From assembly GCA_020631735.1 (NCBI GenBank), contig CM036225.1, positions 63,277,853 through 63,341,852 of the forward strand: 64,000 nucleotides of DNA, written 5' to 3'. A program made the position numbers and the translations under genes. Numbering within the stretch: position 1 is the first letter of the stretch; each line of letters starts with the position of its first letter. The notes under the pieces were generated by a model, which ran no database searches, was not told the DNA's origin, and saw only the letters and a list, made by a program, of their open reading frames with translations. Of the stretch, positions 52,444 through 63,725 are shown in pieces. Source of the stretch: Saccharum officinarum. Lineage: Eukaryota; Streptophyta; Magnoliopsida; Poales; Poaceae.

Positions 52444-53005
52444 TAGCGATGGCAACGGGTACCCGAAACCCGAGTACCCGACGGGTATTACCCGATAAAG
52501 AGGCGGGTATGGAATGAATTTTCTACCCGTGGGTACGTTATTGGACAAAATCCTATACCCATCGGGTATGCGGGTATGGGTGCGGGTGTATACTACCCAT
52601 ACCCGTATACCCGCGGGTAAGACATACCCGCAAAAATAACTAGTCAATCTCAGTTATTTTAGCGCATATAAGTCATGAATTTGGCCCATTGAGACATCCA
52701 CTATATTTCTAGTAGATTGCCTTTGTTGTAATGATGCTAATAATGTTTGTTAGCATGTTTGTAACTTGTTGGAAGCTTAGAATGATTTATTTTTGTATGT
52801 GACTATTTGATATTTTTAGGTAATTTTCGGGTATGCTATCGGGTACGGGTTACCCGTCGGGTGAGAATTACCCGGCGGGTACGGGTATGGAACTATTTTT
52901 TTACCCGCATGCGGGTATGGGTAACCCGACGGGTAAAATTTTGCGGGTGCGGGTACGGGTACGGGTGGGCACTACCCGTCGGGTATATACCCGTTGCCAT
53001 CTTGA
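52444..53005. mobile_element. hAT-like non-autonomous element, member 3 (562 bp)
   Basis: The ends TAGCGATGGCAACGGGTA and CCGTTGCCATCTTGA are bracketed by a perfect 8-bp direct repeat CTCCTGTC (52436-52443 and 53006-53013). It is nearly identical to member 1 (37011-37553). It lies 200 bp upstream of the SKIP31-like start codon, within the likely promoter. Confidence 0.93.
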
Positions 53006-53013
53006 CTCCTGTC

Positions 53014-53206
53014 ACACTAATGACGTCTAGGCCCAGTAAGATGATTACGACCACAGATCCCTGCGCCACGGGCCGGACTCGAGATTCGGCCCATCCACGT
53101 GTTCTGGTGGATCACGCGTCTTCTCCAACCGCACCGACATCTTCCTCTCCCGTAGGGCAAGGGCGGTGAGGCGATCCGTCGGCGGCGTCGGGGGCGGTGG
53201 AGGAGG
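53014..53206 (+). promoter_or_regulatory. Proximal promoter and leader of the SKIP31-like gene
   Basis: Two GGCCCA site II type motifs (53030-53035 and 53088-53093) lie in the 190 bp between the hAT element and the ATG. No TATA box is evident. Confidence 0.5.
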
Positions 53207-55489
53207 ATGGCCGACGTGCAGGGAGACAAGGAGGCAGGCCTGGAGGACGACGATTTCCCCGACGACGGGCCTTTGGATCCGGAGGAGCCAGGTGAAGGAG
53301 GAGAACCCCGCAGCGGAGGCGACGAGGAAGAGGAGGACGACGTCGACGGCCTCGCCAGCTTCCTCGAGTCGGAGATCCTCTCCGGATCCAGCGACCAGGA
53401 TCCTATTGACGTGAGTGCTCTCTGTCTCTTCTCCCTTCGAATCGAATCTTTTTCATGGCTGGGAATCGGTTTCTGACAGCAGTTGAATTGGTTGCCGCAG
53501 CAGGAGCAGCGGCAGCAGGAGGAGGACGGTGATGCCGCGAAGAATAAGCGGAAGCAGGGCTCGGGACCGGACGGGGATGGCTGCAGCGGCAGCTGCAGCG
53601 AGGGGGAGCAGACCAAGAGGGCGAGGAGGGAGGAGATGAGGAGGCAGGCGAAAGGTAAGGCCGTGGCGCCTCAGATCGACACGGGCATGTTCAGCAACAT
53701 CCCCCCTGAGCTGTTCCTGCAGATCTTCAAGTTCCTCTCTTCCGAGGACCTCATCTCCTGCGCTCTAGTCTGCCGCTTCATGAATGCTGCCGCGTCCGAC
53801 GAGACCCTCTGGCGCCGCCTGTAAGTTGGCTGAGGAGGCCGCGCTGTTGATTCTATGCCAAACTCGGTGCAATTCGACTGAGATTTACATGTTCGATGCC
53901 TTTCTGATTTTTTTTTTCAGGTACTGCATGAGGTGGGGACTGGCCTCCAATGCCAAATTCAGGGAGTGTGCTTGGAAGAACCTCTACATACAGGTAAATT
54001 CATCTGTTCATCATCACTGCTTCTAATTTGAGGTAGCCAGGGACATTAAAAATGACATTTTTAGTTAGGTTTAGTGCTCACAGGCGATTTGGATATTAGG
54101 TCTAGTTACATGCTGTAAACGTGAACCAATGATTTGGGCACTAGGTGCATGTCGAAGTGCAAAGTTTTCTTTTTAAGTTTTTTACGCCATACTCAGGTGA
54201 ACAAAATAATATTCCTGCAGTATTGCTGTGCAATATATTTCTTTGATGCTACTGTTGTATTGATGAACTCTTGCTAATGTTGTTTTCTGTTGTGTTTAAT
54301 CTCTAGAGAGATAGAGAGGATATGGTTGAATTTGTGAGGAATACCCCGACAGAGTTCAAGGAGTACTATATTCAGATGCAGGCTGCAAAAAGGAGTCAAG
54401 TTCCCCGTCCATCAGAAGTAATTACTAAATTCAGACTTTTGTTTAATCTCTGTCACATGTCCATCTTGTAGTTTCCCTTCAATCCAACAAAATTGTCTTG
54501 TGTTGACGAAACTTCAATTGTTCTTCATCTGGATTTTGAAGGTCAATGACGACAAGGTTATGCTTGATAAGACGGTAGCTGATCAGGTATCTAGTTGGAA
54601 AAACAGCCGGGGGCTTACTGATGAAGCTGTCAAGGGGCACTCTTGTTCTGGAAATACATGTTCCTACACCCAGATTGGTGATGCTTACATTTGTGAGAAG
54701 ACTGGTCGTGTCCACGGTAATACAAAAAAATCCTCTCTTTATGTGTTGTTGTGTAATTAGATCATGCCTGAAATGTTTTGGTTTATTTTGCTTTCAGTTT
54801 GTGATGACGCTTGTCGTGAATTTGTCTTGGACCAATCTAGTGGGCTGCTTCTTTGTACGATATCTGGCCACTGCTTTGAGAGGTGGCTGTGCCCTGATGA
54901 TGAATGGGATGCCGATGATACTGTAAGTCCTACAAAGTTCCTTGCTTTTCTTTTTTCCGTCGATGTGCATGTACACAGTTTCAAGTTGAGTCTCTGCCAG
55001 GGAAAAATTATCCATAGCCTGCACTATGCACTCCATTATCATTTCACTAGTTTATTAGCAAAAGCTACCGAGTTTCTTTGTCTGGTTTGTCCTCGTTACT
55101 AACATTTGCTTATTTGGAAGTTTCAGGATATGCAACAGGCTGGTGTAGCGGATGAAGCAGAGCCATTCATGGGATCTGGACGTTACGGTGAGTCGAGTTT
55201 TCTTGTTTGAAATTGAAATTGAGAAAGACATATTTCTTCTTGTTTTGTTTTAAATCCTAGCCTCATAGGAGTGATTAAAAGTCATGAATAAAGGGGGTGT
55301 TTGGCTTGAGGAATGAGGTGACTCATCACTGTCTCATGCCTCACATTCTTGTTTGTTTTGAGGAATGGAATGGGCTGACCATCATCAACCTCATTCCTCA
55401 TGCACATGATTAATATAAGGATGGGATAGTCCTACCAAAAAAACATTGCCTTCCATCAAACGACGACCCCCCCCCCCCCCCACCCCAAC

Positions 55490-55527
<38 letters not shown>

Positions 55528-55912
55528 GTATTCGTTTACTCCTACATCCTATCCAGATGAAGAACAATTGAAGTTAGAAAGTTCTGAATTTCTCATTAGT
55601 GAAAGTGAGGATAGAAGTAGGAGGTGGGTCACTCTTGGTCCTGTCTTCTTTTAGAATGTTCTTATGCAAGTAACTGCCCTGCACTATGTAACCTTCTGCA
55701 TAATGTTCATTGTGTTTTTCTTCTGTTTGAACATTGCTCTTCTAGTAATGCAATGTAATAGAAGTCTATTAGTAATTTTGTTTGCAATGTTTCATTACAC
55801 TGAGTTACTGACCGTGATCATGCTTTTGATGTAATGAACAGCGCGAGCGATTATGTTGGGTTACAACTGCACTGATGAGAAGGAACTTGAGGATGCCTTG
55901 GGTCTCTGTTGA
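53207..55912 (+). CDS. SKIP31: F-box protein, SKIP31-like, eight exons
   Basis: Exons are 53207-53410, 53501-53820, 53921-53993, 54307-54417, 54542-54716, 54798-54922, 55127-55187 and 55842-55912 (379 residues). All introns are GT...AG with consistent phases. The N-terminal third is acidic and low-complexity. An F-box ([20 protein letters not shown], then CALVCRFMN) at about residues 140-185 would bind SKP1/ASK in an SCF ubiquitin ligase. Downstream is a Cys/His-rich region ([31 protein letters not shown]), likely metal-binding and characteristic of the SKIP31 family. Exon 2 has two possible acceptors three bases apart (GCAGCAG at 53497-53503), so one Gln may be optional. The substrate is unknown. 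Intron 7 contains a poly-C run and an (AC)n microsatellite. Confidence 0.9.
55290..55530. repeat. MITE-like segment, poly-C and (AC)n microsatellite in SKIP31 intron 7
   Basis: From 55294, GGGGGTGTTTGGCTTGAGGA resembles the start of a Tourist-type MITE with TCATTCCTCA internal repeats. A poly-C run (55467-55481) and about 17 AC dinucleotides (55491-55525) follow. The right end of the putative MITE is not resolved. Confidence 0.5.
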
Positions 55913-56200
55913 TGTGTTTCTGTTGATATGTCCTTCACTCTTGCTACATTCAAGCTTTTCTACTTGTGAAGATGAGACAAGCGGGAATGCGGGATGTACA
56001 GCTGTGTGCTATGTTTTACCATATTTCACCCTCCAGAATGCACCTAAGAATAGAACTTTTGAGGTAGATCGCTGATATGTTTTGATCAGCTGAGGGAGCT
56101 GTTATGTTGTATGGTTTCCTAAATTATCGAGATGTATGCCTGTAATAAAATATTGTTTACATGATGAGTTTTTTGTTTGTATGATATGATGTTGATATAC
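55913..56200 (+). other. 3' untranslated region of the SKIP31-like gene (probable)
   Basis: It lies directly downstream of the stop and contains AATAAAATA near 56143-56151, a plausible polyadenylation signal. Confidence 0.5.
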
Positions 56201-58235
56201 TGTAGATGCATGTGAGATATTGGTGAGTCTTGATTCTGAGTTATATATTTTTTTTTAAAAAAAAGAAATGTGTAAAATGTAGCATACGGAGCACCAATGG
56301 GTTCATTTTTCAGGTCAATGAATCTACGTCTTTTGCGTGCTCGGTTTGTTTATGCACTGATGACGGTAGTCGGCTACGAGCTCTTAAAAGTTTAAAACCC
56401 CCACAGAGAGACACACAAGTCAATTTGAACGTAGCGCGGTAGCAAGAACTGCAAGCCGGAAAAGCTGAAGAAATGGATGAACCTGTTCTTTTTCCTGTGA
56501 CAGTCACAAGAAAAACAACAGCTCATAAAAGTAATTTCTGAGGTTCACTTTTCAATATGTGCAAAACGACTACAGTTCTATATAGTTGTTTACGACATCA
56601 GACGGCCTATCTAGCAGCGCCAAAACCCCTCATTCTGGTACTAGGACTCATTGCTGATCTACTTGTTTGAAGGTGATCTACTCATTTCTGAGCTGAAGCA
56701 TACCTGGTGCTCTGAACTATTTTTCAGCTCATCCATTTGCTCTTTTTCTTTTTCCAGCCACACGACTTCTGCAGACTGCAAAAGCCTGCACAAGTGCCAC
56801 CTTTAGCAGCCTTGCAAACGTCCGGGAACACACCTGCTCTCAATCCGTATGTCAAATCGCTGTGACAAAGATCTTTGTACCAAGCAACTAGGCTAACCAG
56901 TCTAAAAAAAGGGCTAACCCCGACCATGTATGGAAATTAGATGTTTTTTTTTGCAAATTACATGGAAAATAGTACTTTTTGGACTATGAATTTAGATGAT
57001 TTTTTTAATTATTTTTACAGATTGTTCCTTGGCAAAGGACACACTCAAAATTAAGTTTTAATTTGAAACTAAATTTAACATCATTGAGCTTGTTTTGTAT
57101 GATTTTAAATTTAGATTCAAATAAAAACTTAATTTTGAGCACACATATATAAAAAGAAGTTAAATAAAAAAATACTACTTTTCGAACCCTGAATTTATAT
57201 GACTGTTATTTGGACTTTTAGAGACTGTTTAGCAACTAAACAATTTAAGCGAAAACTCAAATATAGTATTATGGTAAGAATTTTAATTTAAAAACTACAA
57301 AATCAATGACATTGGATCCGAGCAAATGAGTTGCGCTTGATTTTTAGCAACAGTTTTAAAAATTCCTAGATATTTTGTTTGGAATCGACAAGAAACAAAT
57401 CGAGAAAGTCAAAACGGTGAAAAAAGCGTGCCTTGCTACATGCATGTTGTGGCTTCTGACCACATCCATGTTGTTTGGCGTGGAACGGGCTTATTGGCGG
57501 GTGGACAGCCGAAATATCAGCTTTCTAAGCGTCAACCAGTATGTCAGCACGAGTTACATCTACATAGAAATTATCAAATTGTGTCTACATGGATGTGATA
57601 GATACATATCGGCTATTGGGTTGTCGATTAGGGTCATGTCAGCCATACAATCATAATTTTGTGGCTATACACATTCACCTGTTGAATGTTGGAGGCTGGA
57701 TGTTTTTCCTTAATATAAAAAATGTCAGCCATAGAACTACTTATTAGATTCTATATCTGTAATTTTTTCCCTTCCAGCTCTAAGTTCTGCAATTATTTAT
57801 TTAAATACTATTATTTTTTAAAGAAAAACCAAATCTCTAGAGATAAAATGAATTTATGAACAATATGCTAATGGCAAATTTTGCACCACCAAAATATTTT
57901 TCCCCTCCCCCTGTGGCCGGCACTTGGCAGCGGTTGAGTGGTTGAGCTTGTTTGCATTATTAATGTAACACGAGTCCTTTCGGATATTGCCATTTTTTTC
58001 CTTAAAGGAGAAATTTTTTCTCGAACACACAGAAAAACAATAAGAAATTTAGAATTTGCAATTATCACAACTAAGTTTTGTCAAAATATTATTCTATATT
58101 TGTTAAACGGTAGTTGTGTGCTATAATATGATGTCATTTTCTCAGTTTATAATTCATTAACTAATTTATCCCCTCTTTTGATATGTAATGAGACCAAAAT
58201 GCCCCATGTCTCTACCGTAAACGATTCCCCCCTTA
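56201..58235. other. AT-rich intergenic stretch
   Basis: No gene, terminal-repeat element or RNA gene was recognised. Short inverted-repeat-like TTAATTTGAAACTAAATTTA segments (57040-57130) occur. The small ORFs, up to 93 codons, lack motifs. Confidence 0.5.
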
Positions 58236-58879
58236 GGGCAACTTCAGCAGGTCCTCAAACAGGCCTCTACATTTAAATTTGAGAACTTAGATAAAAAAGC
58301 ACAGGTCCAATAGAGCCTCTACTCAATCCCAAAGTAGGAAGGCACTCAATCACTCCTCCCCGGTCCTCATTCGTGGGGACTCTTCCCACGACCCGTACTC
58401 AGTTCGTTGAAGCAGTTTCCCACCCGCCACAGAGGTTGGTCCGACTTCGTCTCGTGCACCTCCCGATCGTGCTGCCATTTCCCACCGCCCTCTCCCTTCA
58501 ATGTAAGCAACTGATCTCATCGGCGCATGCAGCCATCCACAGTGGGTGCCCCTCACTCCATAGCATTGGCGGCCATCTTATCACGGCAGTCGTCTCGGCA
58601 CAGCGTGGCTCCCCACCCCACCGCCTCTCTCTCTTGGTGTGGGCGGCCATCCTAGACGCGATGCGACACCTCTTCCCTCCTGGTAGGCAGTGAGGGTTTT
58701 GTTAGAGTGTTAGAACTAGGGAGTGGAGGTGGGGGACGGAGATAGAGAGGCATTATTATTAGGTAGAATAGAGATAGAGAGGAAAGAAGAAACAACAAAT
58801 GATGAGTGGTCCCATATAGTAGTTCCTATTAGAATGAATTTGAGGATCCTCATTTGAGGGCTTCTATTAGAGTTGCTCT
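58236..58879. mobile_element. Possible non-autonomous DNA transposon with GGGCAACTTCAG-type ends
   Basis: The left end AGGGCAACTTCAGCAGGTCC (then TCAAA) pairs imperfectly with the right end TTTGAGG...TATTAGAGTTGCTC over about 40 bases. The interior has a GC-rich part (58380-58680) with a 106-codon ORF lacking motifs. The target duplication was not resolved. Confidence 0.4.
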
Positions 58880-59963
58880 CACCCCCTCTCGCTCGTCTCT
58901 TTCTTCAACCTTGGCAATGAGTAGATCATGATATATGAGTGTGTCTTGGCAGTGTGGTAGTAGCAATAATCAACGGGGAGCTCTTTGGTGGGGGATAAAG
59001 AAGGATGGAAACATCATCATTTGCGGTGTGATGCACATGGAGTGTGGAGAGGCATAAGTTTAGGGCTTATTACCCTAGAACATGGAACATGGTCTCATTT
59101 GATGTTATGGAAACTTTGTTTCTAGGAGAGGAATGGGAATATCATGGATCATCATTCCAAATGTAGTGAGAATACATCCTAGATCAAAGGAACGAAGTGG
59201 AGGAATGAAATCGGGAGTCCAGGATGGTCACAGTAGTGCATATTCCTCTTTCTCATCATGTTCCTCTTTCCTCATTATGCATTTAGATTCTATGCTATGC
59301 TTGTTTGTGTAGTTTATAGATAATAGATTAAAACATAACGATATACAATGGAACAAGTTCATACTGGTTGCCTCAAAATGCATTATCAAAATAGAACATG
59401 TTCATCGTTTCGATTGTACTAGGTACGTGTTCCATCTCCTGAAGGAACAATGCAAATCGTGGTTTTTCAAAGTGATGTACCATGTTCAGTTTCCACATCC
59501 CCATTCCTTGAACACAACATTTCAGAAACCTGGCTGCTATATGTGCTAAGGTTCATGACCTTTCTCAGTTTCACCTACATGGACATGGTGCTAGAGAATG
59601 ACAAGGAGGAAGGGTACGTAGGCTCGCTTGTGGTGGCGGGCAGGATTCTGCAAGGAGATGTTGAAGTTGATATGTGCTAAGAAAATGTGGGAGCACATCG
59701 ATGTAGGCTTGGCGAAGACCATCATCACACTCACCAAGGAGGGTGAGCTCAAGTTCAAGGAGAGTCGGCCACAGGGGCCGTATAGGCACTTGGCAGTGTG
59801 GTTGGATCCGCCAGTGGTGTAAGGGATGGGTGTCGATGAAGGGTCAGTTCTGGGCTTTCTCTTCCAATGAATTAGGCCAAGGCGAGTGCCCCCACGACAT
59901 GGCGGCATGTGCTCTTTGTGGAGGAGGCAACAAAGAGAAATGAGCGAGAGAATGAGAGGCTGC
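58880..59963. other. Intergenic stretch with a short unrecognised ORF segment
   Basis: Around 59640-59822 a plus-strand frame of about 60 codons contains KKMWEHIDVGLAKTIITL and ends at a stop. It resembles coding sequence in composition, but I recognise no family. It may be a fragment of a mobile element or decayed gene. Short segments near 59110-59230 (GGAATG/CATTCC) resemble MITE pieces. No complete gene. Confidence 0.4.
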
Positions 59964-60689
59964 TGAAAGGTCCTTGTTTGGTTTTGGTCATTGAGTGATA
60001 ACCTTAGGTGGACTAATATGTGTTTAAGTGTAATATACATGTGAATTAGTCCACAAGTACATGTGTGTGAGCAATACTTGCCATGGATGTGAAATGGCTT
60101 GAACTTGCTGCAAAGCTTACACATGTGATGATGAAGGAGCTCATTGCACATGAGACATGACATTGAGTCATGTGACTAAGGTGGAGAAGATCAAGATAAG
60201 GCTTGGCTTAATGGACCGGTTGCAAGTGTGAAGGGCAAGTTGAGTGATGAGTTGGCGTCGATAGACCGAGGCAACAATGAAGAGCAAATAAAGTCAAGAT
60301 CAATGAACCAATACGATCACGCTGTGATATGAAGTGTATCATATCATTTGTGATTGGTTGGTGCATGTGTTGCATCAACATTGGAAGAGATGGAATGGAA
60401 TGCGCAAGGCAAAGGTATATTTATAGGGCATTTCATTTCACCGGTTATAGGTGAGTAGAGAAGTGCATGACCGGGTTTAAGATAGATGGCCGTACTATTA
60501 AGAGGGGCAAATTTGTTTGCATATCGGTCATCTAGTGCCACTTGAATGATCTAACTTTGCATACGTGTTAGCAAATGTTTGTGAAAAGTTAACACATGTG
60601 CACAAGTTGGTGAACACTTGGTGGTGTTAGCACATTTGCAAAGGTGAAGAAGTTGGTAAAGAAAAGGAGGCGAAACCAGGATCGGGGTC

Positions 60690-61105
60690 CTGCTTGGGTG
60701 GCACCGCCACCCCTAGTCCGGTGCACCACCACCCCTATGGCGGTGACCGGCTGGGAGGCCGAGAGAAGCGTGTTGCCCTAAGGGCACCGCCACTGATTGT
60801 CCGGTGGCACCGTCTAGGGGTGCCACCCTTAGGGCGGTGCCTACCTGGACTTGGCCGAGTGCAGCAGGAGTCGGGGTGGTCATCAGAAGTGACGGTGTAC
60901 ACCACCATAGTAAGGGCGGTGCATCGCCGGGTGTTGTCCAGTGCCACCGTCGTTTTTCGGCAGAGAGCGCGGGAGTAGGGCTTGGTCACTGCCTGGGCAC
61001 CACCGTGCCTAGGGCGGTGCACCGCCCTATTTTCCCCAAGGGCAAGGGTTTCATGGGGTTGGCCTGGGTGGTCACCGCCACCCCTGTCCGTTGGAATTTG
61101 ACCGT
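60690..61105. repeat. GC-rich inverted-repeat array upstream of the LTR TATA box
   Basis: Repeated GGCGGTGC/GCACCGCC and CACCGCCACCCC motifs, some forming full palindromes (GGGCGGTGCACCGCCC at 61011-61026), fill about 400 bp. The sequence differs from the GACCGGACGCG array but occupies the same relative place in the LTR. Confidence 0.7.
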
Positions 61106-61183
61106 TGGGAGGGGCACTGCTGTGTCCGGTGCCCTCGTAGGAACCAGCAGCGTTGCTCCAATGGCTCTATTTGGCTTGGGGGC

Positions 61184-61190
61184 TATAAAT
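61184..61190 (+). promoter_or_regulatory. TATA box of the plus-strand LTR
   Basis: TATAAAT lies in GGGGGCTATAAATAGCGG, about 80 bp downstream of the GC-rich array. It is a probable LTR core promoter. Confidence 0.65.
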
Positions 61191-62264
61191 AGCGGTGGAC
61201 TCAAGCTTGGGCTGGTTGCTAAGCACCCTTGAGCTTTGGTGTCTTGTGTAGGTGTGCTTGGGAGCCCTCTAACTCACTTGTGCTTGATAGTGATCATCCG
61301 ATCGAGTGAATGAGCGATTCTAGTGCAATTGCATCATGAGGTTGCATTGAGTGGCACTAGGTGATCATGTTGTAAGCTGGTAGTGCTTGTTACTCTTAGA
61401 AGTTTCCACCTCCTAGATGGCTTGGTGGCTTGTGACTCTATTGAAGCACGCGAGAAGATTGTGCGGTGCTCCGGAGGAGGATTTGTGAGGGGGATTGTGC
61501 TCACCCTGCTGGAGTCACGAAGAGCAACTCTAGTAGAGCGTGTCATTGAGCTACCCTCACTTCCGAGGTAGGTTCTTATGGTGCTCGACGTGCGGGCTTG
61601 GCGGGTGATGCCAATTAGCCTCCGAACACCAAGTGAGCGGTCGACACAACGGGGACTAACATATTGGCAAATACGTGAACCTCGGGAGAAAAATCATCGT
61701 GTCAACATTGTTCTTCCCATTGGTTTGCAATTCTCCAACACAAGCTTGTTCTACATTCTTTACATTGTGCTTGTATAGTTGCTCTTGTAATTAGTTAGCT
61801 TGTGTAGCTTGCTAGTTATCTTCTTACTTGTGTAGCATAGAAGTAGCTCCCTTGCGTGACTAATTTGGTTTTAGTAACCTTGTTAGTCACATTGGTTGGT
61901 TTGTGTAGCTAAGTAATTTGCGCTCTATTATTTGGCTTGTATATCCTTGTTATTGAGCATTGCTAGTGAGCTTAGGTGACTTTGTGCTTTTACATCACTA
62001 GCATGTGTAGGAGCTCCCTGATTGCCAAAGTACTAGTGTATAGGTTTGTGTGACATTGCTCTAGAATTGATTAAGTGATCTCTAGCTAGTCCGGCACCTT
62101 TGTTGCCTAATTAAGATCTTTATAAAGTGCTTGTGAACTTAGATAGAGGGTGTAGTCTTGGCTAGACCGATAGTTTTAATTTCATATTTTTCTCGGTTAG
62201 CCAGCGTGTTTAATTTTTAGAAAGGACTATTTACCCCCATCTAGTCCGCCATCTCGACCCTACA

Positions 62265-62476
62265 CGTGGTATAGGAGCTATGTCTCTCATTTGTGGTCTT
62301 CACCGATCCGAGAGGATGGCGACTTATGGGCTTAGATGTTGATTGTCCACATATTTTTTATGGCACACATTTTGCACGGTGGAAAAATTGGATGATATAC
62401 AATTTTAAGTTTCTTCACCCTCAAAAATTAACCGGCGTGTTTAATTTTTAGAAAGGACGATTCACCCCCCTCTAGT
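62265..62476 (+). mobile_element. Remnant internal start and repeated LTR tail of the Copia-type element
   Basis: After the degenerate primer-binding site there is a short gag-like scrap (62320-62425; a translated GTHFARWKNWMIYNF-like segment resembles the Copia Gag N-terminus). Then 62425-62476 repeats the LTR tail seen at 62197-62245 (GCGTGTTTAATTTTTAGAAA). The rest of the element is gone, apparently interrupted by the next LTR. Confidence 0.5.
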
Positions 62477-63280
62477 TGTAAGGTCCAAATAGGCTAGAGG
62501 GGGGGGTGAATAGCCTAATTAAAAACTTCTACAAGAATTACTTAACCACAAGTTAGTACGAAAGGTGGCGAAGCAAAAGCACTAGCTCTTAACTAATTAA
62601 GCAAGCCACCTACACAAGTCTTGTACAAGGCTATCCACTTAAACACAACAACAACTACAAGCTAGAAACAAGAAGTAATACAAGAGAAGAACTTTGAGAG
62701 ATTATACCGCCGTGTAGAGATGAGGAGTACCAATCAATCAATCACACAAGAGAAATCCTCGGGAAGAGAATGACACAAGAATTTATCTCGAGGTTCACTT
62801 GCTTCCCGGCAAGCTACTCCTCGTTGTGGCGATACACCCACTTGTCGGTTCACGAGCTAATCGACTATCAAGAGTCGAGCCCTCGGCGGGCGCCGCACAA
62901 CCGCACACAAAGATGGGGATCCTCCAAGCCACGAGCTCCACTAGAGTATCCAATTTGCGAACTCCCGCGGGAAAGGATCAAGAACCCCTTACAACACTTG
63001 GTGAAGGCTCCAACAATCTCCAATTGTGAGCTCAATCACCTCCGCTGCTCCAAGCCGTCTACCGTGTCGGGAAACACGGAAGAGTAATAAGAAATCTGCA
63101 GCAACTCGAAGATCAAGTGCCTCTAGAATGCAACTCTCAAGCAATGCACTTGAATCTCACTCAATCTCACTCAAGATGTGCAACTATGCAAAGAGATGAG
63201 TGGAGGGGTTGTTCTCTAGCTCAAAGTATGTCTCTAGATCTCAAAATGTGCAAGAGTTACCCTCAAATCCCGGCCAACCT

Positions 63281-63290
63281 CTATTTATAG
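63281..63290 (-). promoter_or_regulatory. TATA box of the right-hand LTR
   Basis: The minus strand reads CTATAAATAG, about 50 bp downstream (minus sense) of the palindrome array. Confidence 0.6.
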
Positions 63291-63334
63291 CGTACCCCTT
63301 CGAATATAGCCGTTAGGAACTTTAACCAGCCGAA

Positions 63335-63725
63335 GTCGTGCTGACCGGACGCGCTGGTCAAACTGACCGGACGCGCCGGTCGCGCAACGGCTAAAATCTG
63401 AAACACCGACCGAACGCGCTGGTCGTACTGACCGGACGCGCCGGGTGTGACCAGACGCGCTGGTCCCGCAACTGACCGGACGCGCTGGTCAACTTGAGTA
63501 GCGCACAACTAAACAACGACCAGACGCGCCTCTCGCAATGACCAGACGCGACAGTGCCCACGTCCGGTTAGAGTCCAGTAAGCTCCCTGGATGACCGGAC
63601 GCGTCCGGTCATTAGTGACCAGACGCGCTGCGCGTCCGATCATCAAACTAAAAATCGCACAGACGCTGAACACTGACCGGACGCGTCCGGTCATACCGAG
63701 ACCGCGTCCGGTGTAGCGTCCGGTC
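63335..63725. repeat. CpG-rich palindrome array in the right-hand LTR
   Basis: About a dozen units of GACCGGACGCG with CGCTGGTC, CGCCGGTC or CGTCCGGTC partners, including the perfect GACCGGACGCGTCCGGTC. This is the same unit as in the Sirevirus LTRs at 5535-5935 and 17370-17770, although the rest of the LTR is diverged. Confidence 0.85.

Larger units (their letters stand above)
59964..62264 (+). repeat. Copia-type 5' LTR (about 2.3 kb), plus strand
   Basis: It starts TGAAAGGTCCTTGTTTGG and ends CCCTACA, followed two bases later by a degenerate primer-binding site (TGGTATAGGAGC at 62267-62278). It contains a TATA box (61184-61190) preceded by a GC-rich array of GGCGGTGCACCGCC-like inverted repeats. 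No second copy is in the window, so the element is incomplete here. Confidence 0.7.

Noticed and set aside
53207..55912. SKIP31-like gene as a RING or U-box ligase
   Set aside because: The Cys/His residues do not follow RING spacing and the F-box explains the ubiquitin-ligase role.
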